A DNA stretch of 64,000 bases from Paludibacteraceae bacterium (GTDB lineage: Bacteria; Bacteroidota; Bacteroidia; Bacteroidales; Paludibacteraceae). The stretch covers positions 1 through 64,000 of the forward strand of contig JAFYSB010000001.1 of assembly GCA_017546705.1 (NCBI GenBank), read 5' to 3'. The notes beneath the pieces were generated by a model. The model was not told the origin of the DNA, did no database searches, and saw nothing but the letters and a program-made list of their open reading frames with translations. A program made the translations under genes and the position numbers. Numbering within the stretch: position 1 is the stretch's first letter; each line of letters starts with the position of its first letter. Below are positions 18,738 through 27,363 of this stretch, piece after piece.

Positions 18738-19748
18738 TTACAATTCTTTTGCACCAATTGCTTGATTGGCAGTAATGATTACCATTTGCACGATATCTTG
18801 TACCTTGCAACCACGACTGAGGTCATTGACAGGTGCTGCAATACCTTGTAAGATTGGTCCTACTGCATCTGCGCCAGAGAAACGCTCTACCAGTTTGTAG
18901 CCGATATTACCAGCTTGCAGGTCTGGGAAAACAAGTACATTGGCTTTACCAGCTACTGGTGAGCCTGGTGCTTTTTGTGCACCTACACTCTCTACTAATG
19001 CAGCATCCAATTGCAATTCGCCATCTAAAGCCAAGTTTGGTGCCATCTCATGTGCAATGCGAGTAGCCTCTGTAACTTTATCCACTAACTCGTGCTTTGC
19101 GCTACCCTTTGATGAGAAGCTAAGCATTGCTACGCGTGGTTCAATACCTCCAAGCGCTTTAGCAGTTTCTGCGGTTGTTACTGCTATCTCTGCCAACTCT
19201 TGCGCATTAGGACATGGATTGACAGCGCAGTCTGCAAACACGAGGAAACCGTTTTCGCCCAGGTGCTTAGCAGGAGTGAACATCAAGAATGCACCTGATA
19301 CGATATGTACGCCTGGACGTGTCTTGAGAATCTGGAATGCAGGACGGATAGTGTCAGCAGTAGTACCACGTGCACCTGCCAACTCGCCGTCGGCATCACC
19401 ATTCTTAATCATCAAGCATCCTAAGTAGAGTGGGTCTTTCACTTTCTCGGTAGCTTGTTCGATGGTCATACCTTTAGCCTTACGAAGTTCAAAAAGCAGA
19501 TTGGCATACTCTGGCATCTTGGGATCGTTGAGGGGATCAACGATTTTTGCTTCTTTAATATACTCGTACCCTTTCTCTGCTGCCATTTGTTGGATGACTG
19601 CTGGGTTACCGATGAGAATAAGATTAGCAATCTTGTCTTTCAAAAGAATATTTGCCGCCTCCAAAGTGCGAGGTTCGTCACCTTCGGGCAATACGATGCG
19701 CTGCGGATTAGCTTGCGCACGTTTTAACATTTGTTGTAAAATCTCCAT
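18738..19748 (-). CDS. pta: Phosphate acetyltransferase
   Basis: Converts acetyl-CoA and phosphate to acetyl phosphate, upstream of AckA in acetate formation. The 336 residues form a single PTA_PTB domain, the short form without the N-terminal regulatory domains of E. coli Pta. Visible motifs include RIVLPEGDEPRTLEAA (about 17-32), ARGTTADTIRPAFQI, GAFLMFTP, FADCAVNPCP and GKANVLVFPDLQAGNIGYK near residue 265. It is the first gene of the minus-strand run and has its own promoter 60 nt upstream. The next gene on the right, ompA-like, is transcribed divergently. Confidence 0.96.
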   Translation of the reverse strand: MEILQQMLKRAQANPQRIVLPEGDEPRTLEAANILLKDKIANLILIGNPAVIQQMAAEKGYEYIKEAKIVDPLNDPKMPEYANLLFELRKAKGMTIEQATEKVKDPLYLGCLMIKNGDADGELAGARGTTADTIRPAFQILKTRPGVHIVSGAFLMFTPAKHLGENGFLVFADCAVNPCPNAQELAEIAVTTAETAKALGGIEPRVAMLSFSSKGSAKHELVDKVTEATRIAHEMAPNLALDGELQLDAALVESVGAQKAPGSPVAGKANVLVFPDLQAGNIGYKLVERFSGADAVGPILQGIAAPVNDLSRGCKVQDIVQMVIITANQAIGAKEL

Positions 19749-19808
19749 AATTGGATAAGTATCAATATATTTCGTTGAATTTTAATATTTTTCGCTTCTT
19801 TGAGCCTG

Positions 19809-19839
19809 CAAAGTTACCAAAATCTTTGCATATTTGCAA
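19809..19839 (-). promoter_or_regulatory. Promoter of pta-ackA
   Basis: On the minus strand, TTG (19839-19837), a 20-nt spacer and TAACTTTG (19816-19809). Start codon at 19748. It is about 40 bp from the divergent ompA promoter. Confidence 0.75.
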
Positions 19840-19876
19840 CAAAAAGACAAAAAAAGCGTTTTTTTTCTTGATTTTC

Positions 19877-19907
19877 TTTGTGGATTCAAAAAAATATCGT
19901 ACCTTTG
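19877..19907 (+). promoter_or_regulatory. Promoter of the OmpA-LysM gene
   Basis: TTTG (19877-19880), a 19-nt spacer, TACCTTTG (19900-19907). It lies inside the 5' extension of the long open frame, showing that translation must start at the ATG at 19931 and not further upstream. Confidence 0.8.
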
Positions 19908-19930
19908 CAGCCAAATTGTGGCTAAATAGT

Positions 19931-21382
19931 ATGAAAACATCATTTTTAAAAGGCACATTAAGTGCCCAATTTGTAAAATGTACTGCAGTTGTTTGTGGTA
20001 TGGTTTTGTGTGTAGCTCAAAGTTCATATGCTAATAACGATACAACCCAAGTGGTGTCAAATAATGAGACGAATACCATAGCTCTTGCTAAGCCAAATAC
20101 GGCTAATTGGAGTTTGTTCTTGGATGCAGGTGGTAACCTTTTTGATGGTGATTTCGGAAAAGGTGATATTGGTAAGAAAATCTATGGTCCTACTGTTGGT
20201 TTGGGTTTTGTGTATAACTTCAATACAGTATGGGGTATTGGTGCAGAATACATGTTTTCTATGCACCAAGTAAAGTCAGCTGCTGATGGCGCAGAACTTC
20301 TTAATGGTCAGATGCACCGTGCACATGCGTTCCTCACATTTGATGCGTTCAATGTATGGCGTCCTTATCAACCAAGCAAGATTTTTGCACTCAATGTGAT
20401 TGCTGGCGGTGGTTTGGGAATTAGTGCTCTTGATCAAACAATAAAAGAAGCACGTTGTGTTCCAATCGTGACAATGGGTGCAGAATTTATGTTTAATGTA
20501 TCTAAGAGTGTTTCTTTGAGTTTGAAAGGACTTTATTCTTACTCTATTACAGAAGATGCTTGGGATGGAATGACTAAAGGTACAAGCAACGATGGTATAG
20601 CAGATGTGATGTTGTCTGTTCGTTATAAGTTAGGTACGAAGAATAAACCACATGCTTTGAACCAAGACTATGACTTGCACTATATGACTCAAGTTCGAGA
20701 TGAAGTGGTAGAGCAAGTAGCTCCTATCGTACAACAAGTGCTTGTTACAGAGGAGCGTAAGCGCGATACGATTGTAGTGTTTGATACAGTTGTTGTAAAA
20801 GAGGAGGTAGCTCCTACAATGGTGGCTAACAATGTGTTCTATGCGTACTTTGATCTTAATAAATCTGATTTGAGCAATGATGCATTGAAGGCTGTACAAC
20901 AAGCAGCAGCTCAACTAAATGCTAACGAGGAATTGTATGCAGAAGTTGTTGGTTATGGAGATAATACAGGTTCAGTAGAATACAATAAGAAGTTGACTAC
21001 TGCACGTGTGAACACCGTGACAGAGGAGTTGAAGGGTGAGTATGGAGTGGCAGCAGAGCGAGTTGTAGGCTATAGTGGTGGTATTATTGAAGGTAAGCGC
21101 AGCAAGGGAGCTTATGCACCTAATCGTCGCGTAGAGATTCGCCTTGTGACTAAGGAGGAATTTGAGACCATTTCACAAGAGACCGCAGCAAAAGAAGAGG
21201 CTTCTGCTTGTAAAAATACCTCATTAAAGACAATCATTGTAGAAGAAGGCATGACCTTGTCTATGATTGCTAAGGCTGAGTATGGCGATGCATCTCGTTG
21301 GACATGTATCTATGAGGCAAACAAGAATGTGTTGCCAAGCCCAGATAAGGTACAAGCTGGTCAAGAATTGGTAATTCCTTAA
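19931..21382 (+). CDS. Outer-membrane OmpA-family protein with C-terminal LysM domain
   Basis: A 483-residue surface protein. Residues 1-33 are a signal peptide (MKTSFLKGTLSA... VAQSSYA). Next come about 190 residues of beta-barrel strands, a linker rich in Val and Glu (about 230-290), and an OmpA C-terminal domain (about 300-405) with VFYAYFDLNKSDLS, VGYGDNTGS and NRRVEIRL, the peptidoglycan-binding Asp/Arg region. The end, from about 430, is a LysM-type domain (VEEGMTLSMIAKAEYGDASRW). OmpA plus LysM gives two possible wall contacts, consistent with an abundant structural porin that tethers the outer membrane. The upstream promoter rules out the 60-residue longer frame. Confidence 0.88.
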   Translation: MKTSFLKGTLSAQFVKCTAVVCGMVLCVAQSSYANNDTTQVVSNNETNTIALAKPNTANWSLFLDAGGNLFDGDFGKGDIGKKIYGPTVGLGFVYNFNTVWGIGAEYMFSMHQVKSAADGAELLNGQMHRAHAFLTFDAFNVWRPYQPSKIFALNVIAGGGLGISALDQTIKEARCVPIVTMGAEFMFNVSKSVSLSLKGLYSYSITEDAWDGMTKGTSNDGIADVMLSVRYKLGTKNKPHALNQDYDLHYMTQVRDEVVEQVAPIVQQVLVTEERKRDTIVVFDTVVVKEEVAPTMVANNVFYAYFDLNKSDLSNDALKAVQQAAAQLNANEELYAEVVGYGDNTGSVEYNKKLTTARVNTVTEELKGEYGVAAERVVGYSGGIIEGKRSKGAYAPNRRVEIRLVTKEEFETISQETAAKEEASACKNTSLKTIIVEEGMTLSMIAKAEYGDASRWTCIYEANKNVLPSPDKVQAGQELVIP

Positions 21383-21429
21383 TTCAAGGCAATATTTAGA
21401 ATATTTTAGTTGGCGCACTTTACGCGCGG

Positions 21430-21504
21430 GGTCCTGTAGCTCAGTTGGTTAGTAGCACCTGACTCATAATCAGGGGGTCCTTGGTTCAAGCCCAAGCAGG
21501 ACCA
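21430..21504 (+). tRNA. tRNA with anticodon CAT (elongator Met, or Ile2)
   Basis: A 75-nt cloverleaf: acceptor GGTCCTG/CAGGACC, anticodon stem CCTGA/TCAGG with loop CTCATAA (anticodon CAT), T arm CTTGG-TTCAAGC-CCAAG, discriminator A and no encoded CCA. G1-C72 pairing excludes the initiator. The D arm has one extra base compared with the usual form, giving a weak C13-T22 position. Elongator Met and lysidine-modified Ile2 cannot be separated by eye. Confidence 0.9.
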
Positions 21505-21505
21505 C

Positions 21506-21536
21506 AAGACAATCACTTAGGTGGTTGTCTTTTTTT
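21506..21536 (+). terminator. Terminator after the tRNA
   Basis: AAGACAATCAC (21506-21516) pairs with GTGGTTGTCTT (21521-21531), loop TTAG, followed by a run of seven T residues (21530-21536). It begins 2 nt after the tRNA. Confidence 0.9.
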
Positions 21537-21600
21537 GTACATATCTTTAGGTACATTTCCGCATCATTCTTCGGTATTCTCAGGTTAACAACTCGATTAT

Positions 21601-21644
21601 CCTACGTATATGTTACGTATATCCTACGTATATGGTACGTAATT
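21601..21644 (+). repeat. 11-bp tandem array, 4 units containing TACGTA
   Basis: Four units of exactly 11 bp: CCTACGTATAT, GTTACGTATAT, CCTACGTATAT, GGTACGTAATT. Each carries the palindrome TACGTA, so the palindromes recur at 21603, 21614, 21625 and 21636. The array lies in the 327-nt space between the tRNA and the next gene, after the tRNA terminator and before the promoter at 21725. I see nothing else in that space. See the arrays at 32855 and 49129. Confidence 0.85.
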
Positions 21645-21724
21645 GATAGCGGAAAGACTGCGTTGTGGTATTTAGACAATCAGTAGGTTATGATATTAAT
21701 AATTGATTTTTTTATGGTGGAAAA

Positions 21725-21756
21725 TTTGTGTATTCAAAAAAAATGTAGTAATTTTG
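21725..21756 (+). promoter_or_regulatory. Promoter of the T9SS beta-propeller gene
   Basis: TTTG (21725-21728), a 20-nt spacer, TAATTTTG (21749-21756). The ATG is at 21832, giving a leader of about 70 nt. Confidence 0.78.
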
Positions 21757-21831
21757 CAAACTTTTTGCATGCAATTGCAAATTTCATTAAATGCTTATAA
21801 TCAGTAGAATAACATAATTGAAGTATCAGCC

Positions 21832-24800
21832 ATGAAAAAAACTATTCGTAGTATTATTTTCTTATTAGCACTTTATTGGTGTGGATGGGCAGGTGGATTT
21901 AGTAGTGTTACTGCTCAAATGTTGGATTATGGTAACTTACGCATTTTTGCGTATGATTTGCATTATACATATGAGGGAGAACTGGAGGCAGATGGCAAAC
22001 CTTCTGTGTTAGGAACATATACCTTTTATTTCAAATCTAATGTTCCGCCCCAAAGTGGTACATTGGTATTTTATCATAGCGAAACGAATGCTGAACTAGG
22101 GCGCTATGATCTGCCATCAAGTGTTCTGGAACAGCGTTCCGATGCTGGTGAATATGCTATTTCATTAACGAAAGCAGAGATACCTATTTATCTGACAAGT
22201 CAAAGTGACTGTCTTAATATGACATGGGCAATAGAGTTAAAGGCAGATAAAATCACAGGAAATAGAGCGGATATGGTGGATATATGGCTAAAAGATTATT
22301 CTAATTATACTTTACAGTCATATACCTATGAGGATGGTTATGGTGCATTGTTTGCACAGAGAAAAGAGCCTCGTCTGTTGTATGTGGATAAGAATTTCCG
22401 TTGCCCACAGGGTATAGCAATTGATAAAAATCCACAATCAGAGTTTTTTGGTCGCGTATATATCGCTAATGCTCCTACTCCTGATGCAGTAAGTGGAGAT
22501 GCCTATGCGCCTGGTATTGTGGTGCTTGAGCCTAATCCAGTTGATGGTAAATATAAAAAGGTTGGTGGCAGTTATATGCCGAGTGGCGTGAATTTTCCAG
22601 CAGAAACTGATCAATGGACGCGATTCTATATGCACAGTATAGCGGTCAATCCCGTAGATGGAAGTGTGTATTATGCAAAATCAGCAAGTAGTCAGCAATC
22701 TGCTATTTATCAGTTGCTGCCTGATGAGGAGGTGATACTGACAGATAAAGGTGCTGCTGTTAATGTGACCAGAAATCTTATATCTGAAGCAAACTATGCG
22801 TCCTCGTCTCTTCATCCTATCAACTCTTTGGCTTTTGGTCCAGGTGGTGAACTGTATGTCTTGAGCAAGGCAGGAGGTGCGTCTGCGATACGTTCAGGAA
22901 GTGAAACAGAAGATGTATCAGATGATAAATATGATCCTGGAACAGGTGTGATTTATAAGTTGACTAAGCAGGATGATGATGAGGTCTATGATCAAGCGGA
23001 AAAATACTATAATCCAAGAACATCTACTTTTTATGGAACTACCCAGGAAGGCAAAGCGCAATATGGTTTTCCTTATTGTGTTTCTCCTTGGGTGGATGCG
23101 GACAACTCTATGGTTGTGAGTTCTCGAGGTAGTTTTTGGGTGGCGCAGCACCGTGGAAAAATGGATGCATATTCATTCTTAGCACATATACATCCGAGCG
23201 GTTATCAAAAACATAAATCTCCAGGAACTGGATTAGTGCGTTATTTCCAATATTCCATGGGAACTGGTGCCCAAGACACTTATTCGGGTAACAATGTTTC
23301 TCCGTTGTGGAATGTACGCCAAATGTTATCTCCACATACTCAAAATAAATTAGTTGAGGAGAATCACCCTAATCCGACAGGACAGGTGGCACTATACGAG
23401 AAGGATGGCATGTATAGTTCTGAAGCTTTTTTGGCAGTTGCGTTTAGTGAGAGGGTTTGTGTGTTTAAATTGTTCTATAACGACAACGATACTTGGTTTG
23501 GATTCAATCTTGATTGGATGTTTGAGATACCAGTAACAGGGGCAGATAAGATAGATGGTTTGGAATTTGATTATGCAGGTAATTTGTTTGTGGTATCATC
23601 TACTACACATAGTTTGTACGTCTATTCGTTGCCTAATTATGAGCCGATGCAGCCATATACCTATCCAAAACCATCTAATATCCCTGCTGTTCAACCGATG
23701 ATTTTTAATAGTGAAACGGGAGAGCGTCAACTTTCGGTTAGTGGTGGAGGGAATACCACCAATACGTCTAATAATTTAAATCGTGGTACTCCGTTGGATG
23801 ATAATCAAACTGTTGTGGCAGTTGCAAAATCAGCATTGATAGTTCCTGTAGATGGAGCAATCGTGTTTAATGGTGATAACGGTAATCAATGGTCGGATAC
23901 CGAGAACTGGAATATAAAGCGTGTGCCCGATGAAAACGACATACCTGTCATTCTTCGTTCAGATGCAGTGATAGATGAGGCACAAAGCGTTTCTGGAGCG
24001 ATCTTTGAGGATGGTAGTCAACTTACGATAACTTGCAAAGGTGGCTTGACTGTAGGAAGTGAAGGTATCGAAGGCACAGCAAGCGATGGTTCGTCTATTG
24101 CTATCCATAATAATTCTGGCAGACACGAATCGGTAACGGGAGCTGGTTATTTGCGTATTCACCCAGAAGTGGCAGAGGAGTATATGCCAAGAGTGACTGT
24201 GCAATATACTACGAAGAGCCAACCAAGTGAGGCATATCCTACAGAAAATAAGCATCGTTTGTGGCAATATGTTGGTGCACCAGGTGCCGATACGGAGGTT
24301 ACGTTGACATCTAACACATGGTTATATAGTTGGTCCGAATCAAGCGGGTGGTCAAAGCAAAAAGGTACTGTTGCGTTGGAGCCATTTGCTGGCTATGCGA
24401 TTACACAACAAGGAAAACCAACTTATAATTGGGTGGCAACGGCAATTAATCAACCTCAAGACATTACTTTGCAAAAAACGGCAGGAGGCGATAATATCTT
24501 TACTAATAGTTACCTTGCTCCTATCAATGTGGCTGCATTTACTGCAGACGATTTTACGGGAGATATGGAAAAGACGTTCTATGTGTTTAATACAGGTTCC
24601 TGGGCGGAATGGCAGAATGCCACTTCTGAAAATAATGGAACACAAACGACCACACAGGCCGCTGGGCAATATACAGCTATTCCTGTGTTAAATGCTTCAA
24701 ATGTAAATTCAAACGAGGATCCAACGTTGATTCCTCCAATGCAGGGTGTGTATGTGATAGCCAATGCCGCGAATTGCACCATCAAATTGGATTATGATAA

Positions 24801-25539
24801 ACATGTTTGGAGTACTTCAAATCCAGGTAATAACGCGATGAGAATGCCAGATCGCTCTACTACTGCGCCTGAATTGCTACGTCGTATACGTATTCAGGCA
24901 TATGGAGAACGTAGTGGATCGGATCGTATGTATATTTTGCAAGATATGCGTTGTACTTCTGGATATGACAATGGTTACGACGGCAGAAATATGAATGCAG
25001 CAGGACAAGTAAATATCTATACTAATGAACCATGTGGTGAGATGGAAATATCATCATCTAACCAGATTGATAGCATGTATATTGGTTTTTGTGCAGGTGA
25101 AGATACAATCTACACGTTGCGTTTTAGTTCGTTGATAGGTGATTCGTTATATCTTAAAGATGTGGTGGCAGATAGTATTATTGCTTTGGAAGAAGGTGAA
25201 ACGTATAGCTTCTATGCTCCTGCTAAATCTGTGAACAATATGCGTTTTCAGGTGCTGCTCAACCCAGATTTATCCCAAGAAGATCTTAATCCGTCAGGGC
25301 CAGGAGTGGCTACAAACATTGACAATATACCAACCACTAAATTGTGGTTATCAGATAAAAATATTTACATTGTAACAGGTCAAATGCGTAATATAGTGAC
25401 CATTTATAATATGAGTGGACAAGAAGTTATGCATGCGCAATTTAGCAATCAAATAGAGTTGCCAATCAGCAGTTTAGGGATGGGTGTGTATGTGGTGCGT
25501 GTGAATAATGAGCGATATAAATTTATTAACCAAGAGTAA
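21832..25539 (+). CDS. Large T9SS-secreted surface protein with NHL-like beta-propeller
   Basis: A 1235-residue exported protein. Residues 1-29 are a signal peptide ending VTAQ. About 180-630 contain repeated propeller-like strands (QGIAIDKNPQSEFFGRVYIA, SIAVNPVDGSVYYAKS, LAFGPGGELYVLSKAGG, LEFDYAGNLFVVSS), resembling an NHL/SMP-30 type propeller. About 690-770 hold a small Trp-rich module (NQWSDTENWN). The last 75 residues are a type A T9SS sorting domain (IVTIYNMSGQEV, ISSLGMGVYVVRV). The protein should cross the outer membrane through T9SS and be attached or released. No catalytic signature was found; the role is unknown. A small companion gene follows at 25550. Confidence 0.8.
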   Translation: MKKTIRSIIFLLALYWCGWAGGFSSVTAQMLDYGNLRIFAYDLHYTYEGELEADGKPSVLGTYTFYFKSNVPPQSGTLVFYHSETNAELGRYDLPSSVLEQRSDAGEYAISLTKAEIPIYLTSQSDCLNMTWAIELKADKITGNRADMVDIWLKDYSNYTLQSYTYEDGYGALFAQRKEPRLLYVDKNFRCPQGIAIDKNPQSEFFGRVYIANAPTPDAVSGDAYAPGIVVLEPNPVDGKYKKVGGSYMPSGVNFPAETDQWTRFYMHSIAVNPVDGSVYYAKSASSQQSAIYQLLPDEEVILTDKGAAVNVTRNLISEANYASSSLHPINSLAFGPGGELYVLSKAGGASAIRSGSETEDVSDDKYDPGTGVIYKLTKQDDDEVYDQAEKYYNPRTSTFYGTTQEGKAQYGFPYCVSPWVDADNSMVVSSRGSFWVAQHRGKMDAYSFLAHIHPSGYQKHKSPGTGLVRYFQYSMGTGAQDTYSGNNVSPLWNVRQMLSPHTQNKLVEENHPNPTGQVALYEKDGMYSSEAFLAVAFSERVCVFKLFYNDNDTWFGFNLDWMFEIPVTGADKIDGLEFDYAGNLFVVSSTTHSLYVYSLPNYEPMQPYTYPKPSNIPAVQPMIFNSETGERQLSVSGGGNTTNTSNNLNRGTPLDDNQTVVAVAKSALIVPVDGAIVFNGDNGNQWSDTENWNIKRVPDENDIPVILRSDAVIDEAQSVSGAIFEDGSQLTITCKGGLTVGSEGIEGTASDGSSIAIHNNSGRHESVTGAGYLRIHPEVAEEYMPRVTVQYTTKSQPSEAYPTENKHRLWQYVGAPGADTEVTLTSNTWLYSWSESSGWSKQKGTVALEPFAGYAITQQGKPTYNWVATAINQPQDITLQKTAGGDNIFTNSYLAPINVAAFTADDFTGDMEKTFYVFNTGSWAEWQNATSENNGTQTTTQAAGQYTAIPVLNASNVNSNEDPTLIPPMQGVYVIANAANCTIKLDYDKHVWSTSNPGNNAMRMPDRSTTAPELLRRIRIQAYGERSGSDRMYILQDMRCTSGYDNGYDGRNMNAAGQVNIYTNEPCGEMEISSSNQIDSMYIGFCAGEDTIYTLRFSSLIGDSLYLKDVVADSIIALEEGETYSFYAPAKSVNNMRFQVLLNPDLSQEDLNPSGPGVATNIDNIPTTKLWLSDKNIYIVTGQMRNIVTIYNMSGQEVMHAQFSNQIELPISSLGMGVYVVRVNNERYKFINQE

Positions 25540-25549
25540 TGCGATGGTC

Positions 25550-26089
25550 ATGAAAAATTTATATATAACAATATTGGCATTGTTTGCTTTATTAACTCCG
25601 ACAAGTGTATTTGGAGAGCACACATTATCGAATGAATTAGTACCAGTTTGCAGCCAATCAATTCAATCGTATAAGATGCGTTCTGTAGCACCTATGCGCA
25701 CGAACCAAATGACAGGTAATCAAGCGGTAGAAAAAAGTGTCAATACAGTTAGTACGTACAAAACTTCTATGGAGTTATATACAAAGAGTAAGGTGAGAAA
25801 AACAACGCAATCTGCTGTTTCTGTAGCAGGTACGGGTGCGAATACTACATCTCTATGGACGTCTAGTTTAAATCCAATAGGAGAAAATCAACCCAATATG
25901 AGTATCGCTAGTTCAGCCCCTACAATGTATGGTTTGGTAGGACCTGGCGTTCCTGATGTACCCGAAGATGAAATTATCCCATTGGGGTTGGAGTGGGATG
26001 TGCTATTTCTGATGATATTGATGGCGTTTGTTTATGCTATATTTGTTGCACGTAAGCAATGTACTGTTATTTATAATCGTAAGCCATAA
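25550..26089 (+). CDS. Small exported protein with a C-terminal motif-TM-basic tail
   Basis: A 179-residue protein not recognised as a known family. Residues 1-23 are a signal peptide (MKNLYITILALFALLTPTSVFG). The middle is Ser/Thr/Asn-rich and poorly structured. The end is IIPLGLEWDVLFLMILMAFV... then basic residues: a Pro-Leu-Gly motif, one hydrophobic helix and a positive tail. This is the layout of C-terminal sorting or anchoring signals. The open frame extends 42 nt upstream into the preceding gene; I chose the ATG at 25550 because the signal peptide begins there (25544 is also possible). It lies 10 nt after the T9SS protein gene, so the two are likely co-expressed. Confidence 0.6.
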   Translation: MKNLYITILALFALLTPTSVFGEHTLSNELVPVCSQSIQSYKMRSVAPMRTNQMTGNQAVEKSVNTVSTYKTSMELYTKSKVRKTTQSAVSVAGTGANTTSLWTSSLNPIGENQPNMSIASSAPTMYGLVGPGVPDVPEDEIIPLGLEWDVLFLMILMAFVYAIFVARKQCTVIYNRKP

Positions 26090-26125
26090 TATTTCTTCTA
26101 GCGTACTATTATTCTGATCAATAAG

Positions 26126-26160
26126 AAAAACGAGCTTAAAATAAACTTTTGCTCGTTTTT
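26126..26160 (+). terminator. Terminator-like hairpin before holB
   Basis: AAAAACGAGC (26126-26135) pairs with GCTCGTTTTT (26151-26160) around a 15-nt AT-rich loop, ending in a T run. It closes the preceding two-gene unit just before the holB promoter. Confidence 0.8.
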
Positions 26161-26161
26161 C

Positions 26162-26192
26162 TTGCATTTGTCCTTTTTTTGTTGTACCTTTG
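26162..26192 (+). promoter_or_regulatory. Promoter of the holB-tsaB operon
   Basis: TTG (26162-26164), a 20-nt spacer, TACCTTTG (26185-26192). The ATG used is at 26212. The longer frame starting at 26149 would begin upstream of this promoter and is rejected. Confidence 0.75.
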
Positions 26193-26211
26193 TAGGCTAA
26201 TTTGTGTAACT

Positions 26212-27357
26212 ATGCAATTTTGTGACATAATAGGGCAAGAAAACGAGAAGAATCAACTACGTCAAGCGGTGCGCGAAGGGCGCATTCCGCATGCGCAGTT
26301 GTTTGCGGGACCTGCTGGTGTAGGTAAACTGGCATTGGCGCTTGCGTATGCGCAGTATATTGCATGTCCTAATCGTACGGAGCATGATTCTTGTGGTACA
26401 TGCCCAACATGCATACAATTTAACAAATTACAACATCCTGATTTGCATTTTGCATTCCCTATAGTAAAAGGCGATGAAGGTGATGTGTGTGATGCTTATG
26501 CTGAAAAGTGGAGGGGACTTGTGACTGAGCACAAGTATTTTGATTTGGACGATTGGTATCGTGTAATGGGAGTGGAAACGAAGCAAGGAATGATCTATGA
26601 GAAAGAGAGTAGTGAGATACTTCGCAAACTCTCGCTCAAGAGTTTTTCTGGTGGATATAAAATTATGCTCATTTGGCAACCAGAGAAAATGAATGCCACA
26701 TGTGCGAATAAACTGCTTAAACTGCTTGAGGAGCCTCCTACAATGACTCTGTTTCTACTCGTGAGTGAGCACCCCGAACAGCTTCTCAGTACTATATTAT
26801 CGCGTGTACAAGAGGTTAGAGTACCACGCTTGAGTGAAGAAACCATTGCTGCTGGGTTGCAAAAAGAATACGCGTGGCTTGATACAGAAGATGCCCGAAG
26901 TATCGCACATATGGCGAATGGTAGTTATCTTGCGGCTCTAAAAATGATGAGCGAGAGTGAAGATAACCAAACTTATTTCGATGATTTTGTGGCATTGATG
27001 CGCAACGCATGGTTGGTGGGACAAAAGAAAGATTATAGTGCATTGCTCAAACTTCGTCAATGGAGTACTGATATGGCGGATAGTAAGGTGGGAAGAGAGA
27101 AGCAGAAGGCATTTTTGCAGTATGCCCAACGTCAAATTCGTGAGAATTATATATACAATTTCCATTGCTCATCAATGAATTATCAAACTAAAAAAGAGCA
27201 AGAGTTCTCTACGAAGTTTGCACCATTTATTCACGATGGAAATGTAGAAAAGATGATGAACGAGCTCGGCAAAGCTGAACAACAAATAGCACAAAACGGC
27301 AATGCCAAAATCATATTTTTTGATCTTTGTTTGCAAATGATAGTACTTGTAAAGTAA
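26212..27357 (+). CDS. holB: DNA polymerase III subunit delta'
   Basis: Clamp-loader subunit delta' of the replicative polymerase, 381 residues. The AAA+ core starts with DIIGQENEKNQLRQAV. It has a degenerate P-loop, GPAGVGKLALALAYA (Leu where Ser or Thr binds Mg), as expected for a non-hydrolysing delta'. Four Cys for a zinc site are present (CPNRTEHDSCGTCPTC, about 62-77). Sensor-like KLLKLLEEPP and LSTILSRVQEVRVPRLS follow. It is the first gene of a seven-gene run (holB, ricT, gldH, trmB, mrp, MATE, tsaB). The order holB-ricT-gldH is common in Bacteroidota. Confidence 0.9.
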   Translation: MQFCDIIGQENEKNQLRQAVREGRIPHAQLFAGPAGVGKLALALAYAQYIACPNRTEHDSCGTCPTCIQFNKLQHPDLHFAFPIVKGDEGDVCDAYAEKWRGLVTEHKYFDLDDWYRVMGVETKQGMIYEKESSEILRKLSLKSFSGGYKIMLIWQPEKMNATCANKLLKLLEEPPTMTLFLLVSEHPEQLLSTILSRVQEVRVPRLSEETIAAGLQKEYAWLDTEDARSIAHMANGSYLAALKMMSESEDNQTYFDDFVALMRNAWLVGQKKDYSALLKLRQWSTDMADSKVGREKQKAFLQYAQRQIRENYIYNFHCSSMNYQTKKEQEFSTKFAPFIHDGNVEKMMNELGKAEQQIAQNGNAKIIFFDLCLQMIVLVK

Positions 27358-27363
27358 TGATAT

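Noticed and set aside
19751..19930. Sixty-codon 5' extension of the OmpA-LysM frame
   Set aside because: It contains the OmpA promoter and no sensible protein sequence; the signal peptide begins at 19931.
21601..21644. Possible CRISPR array
   Set aside because: Units are contiguous 11-mers without spacers, and no cas genes are in the window.
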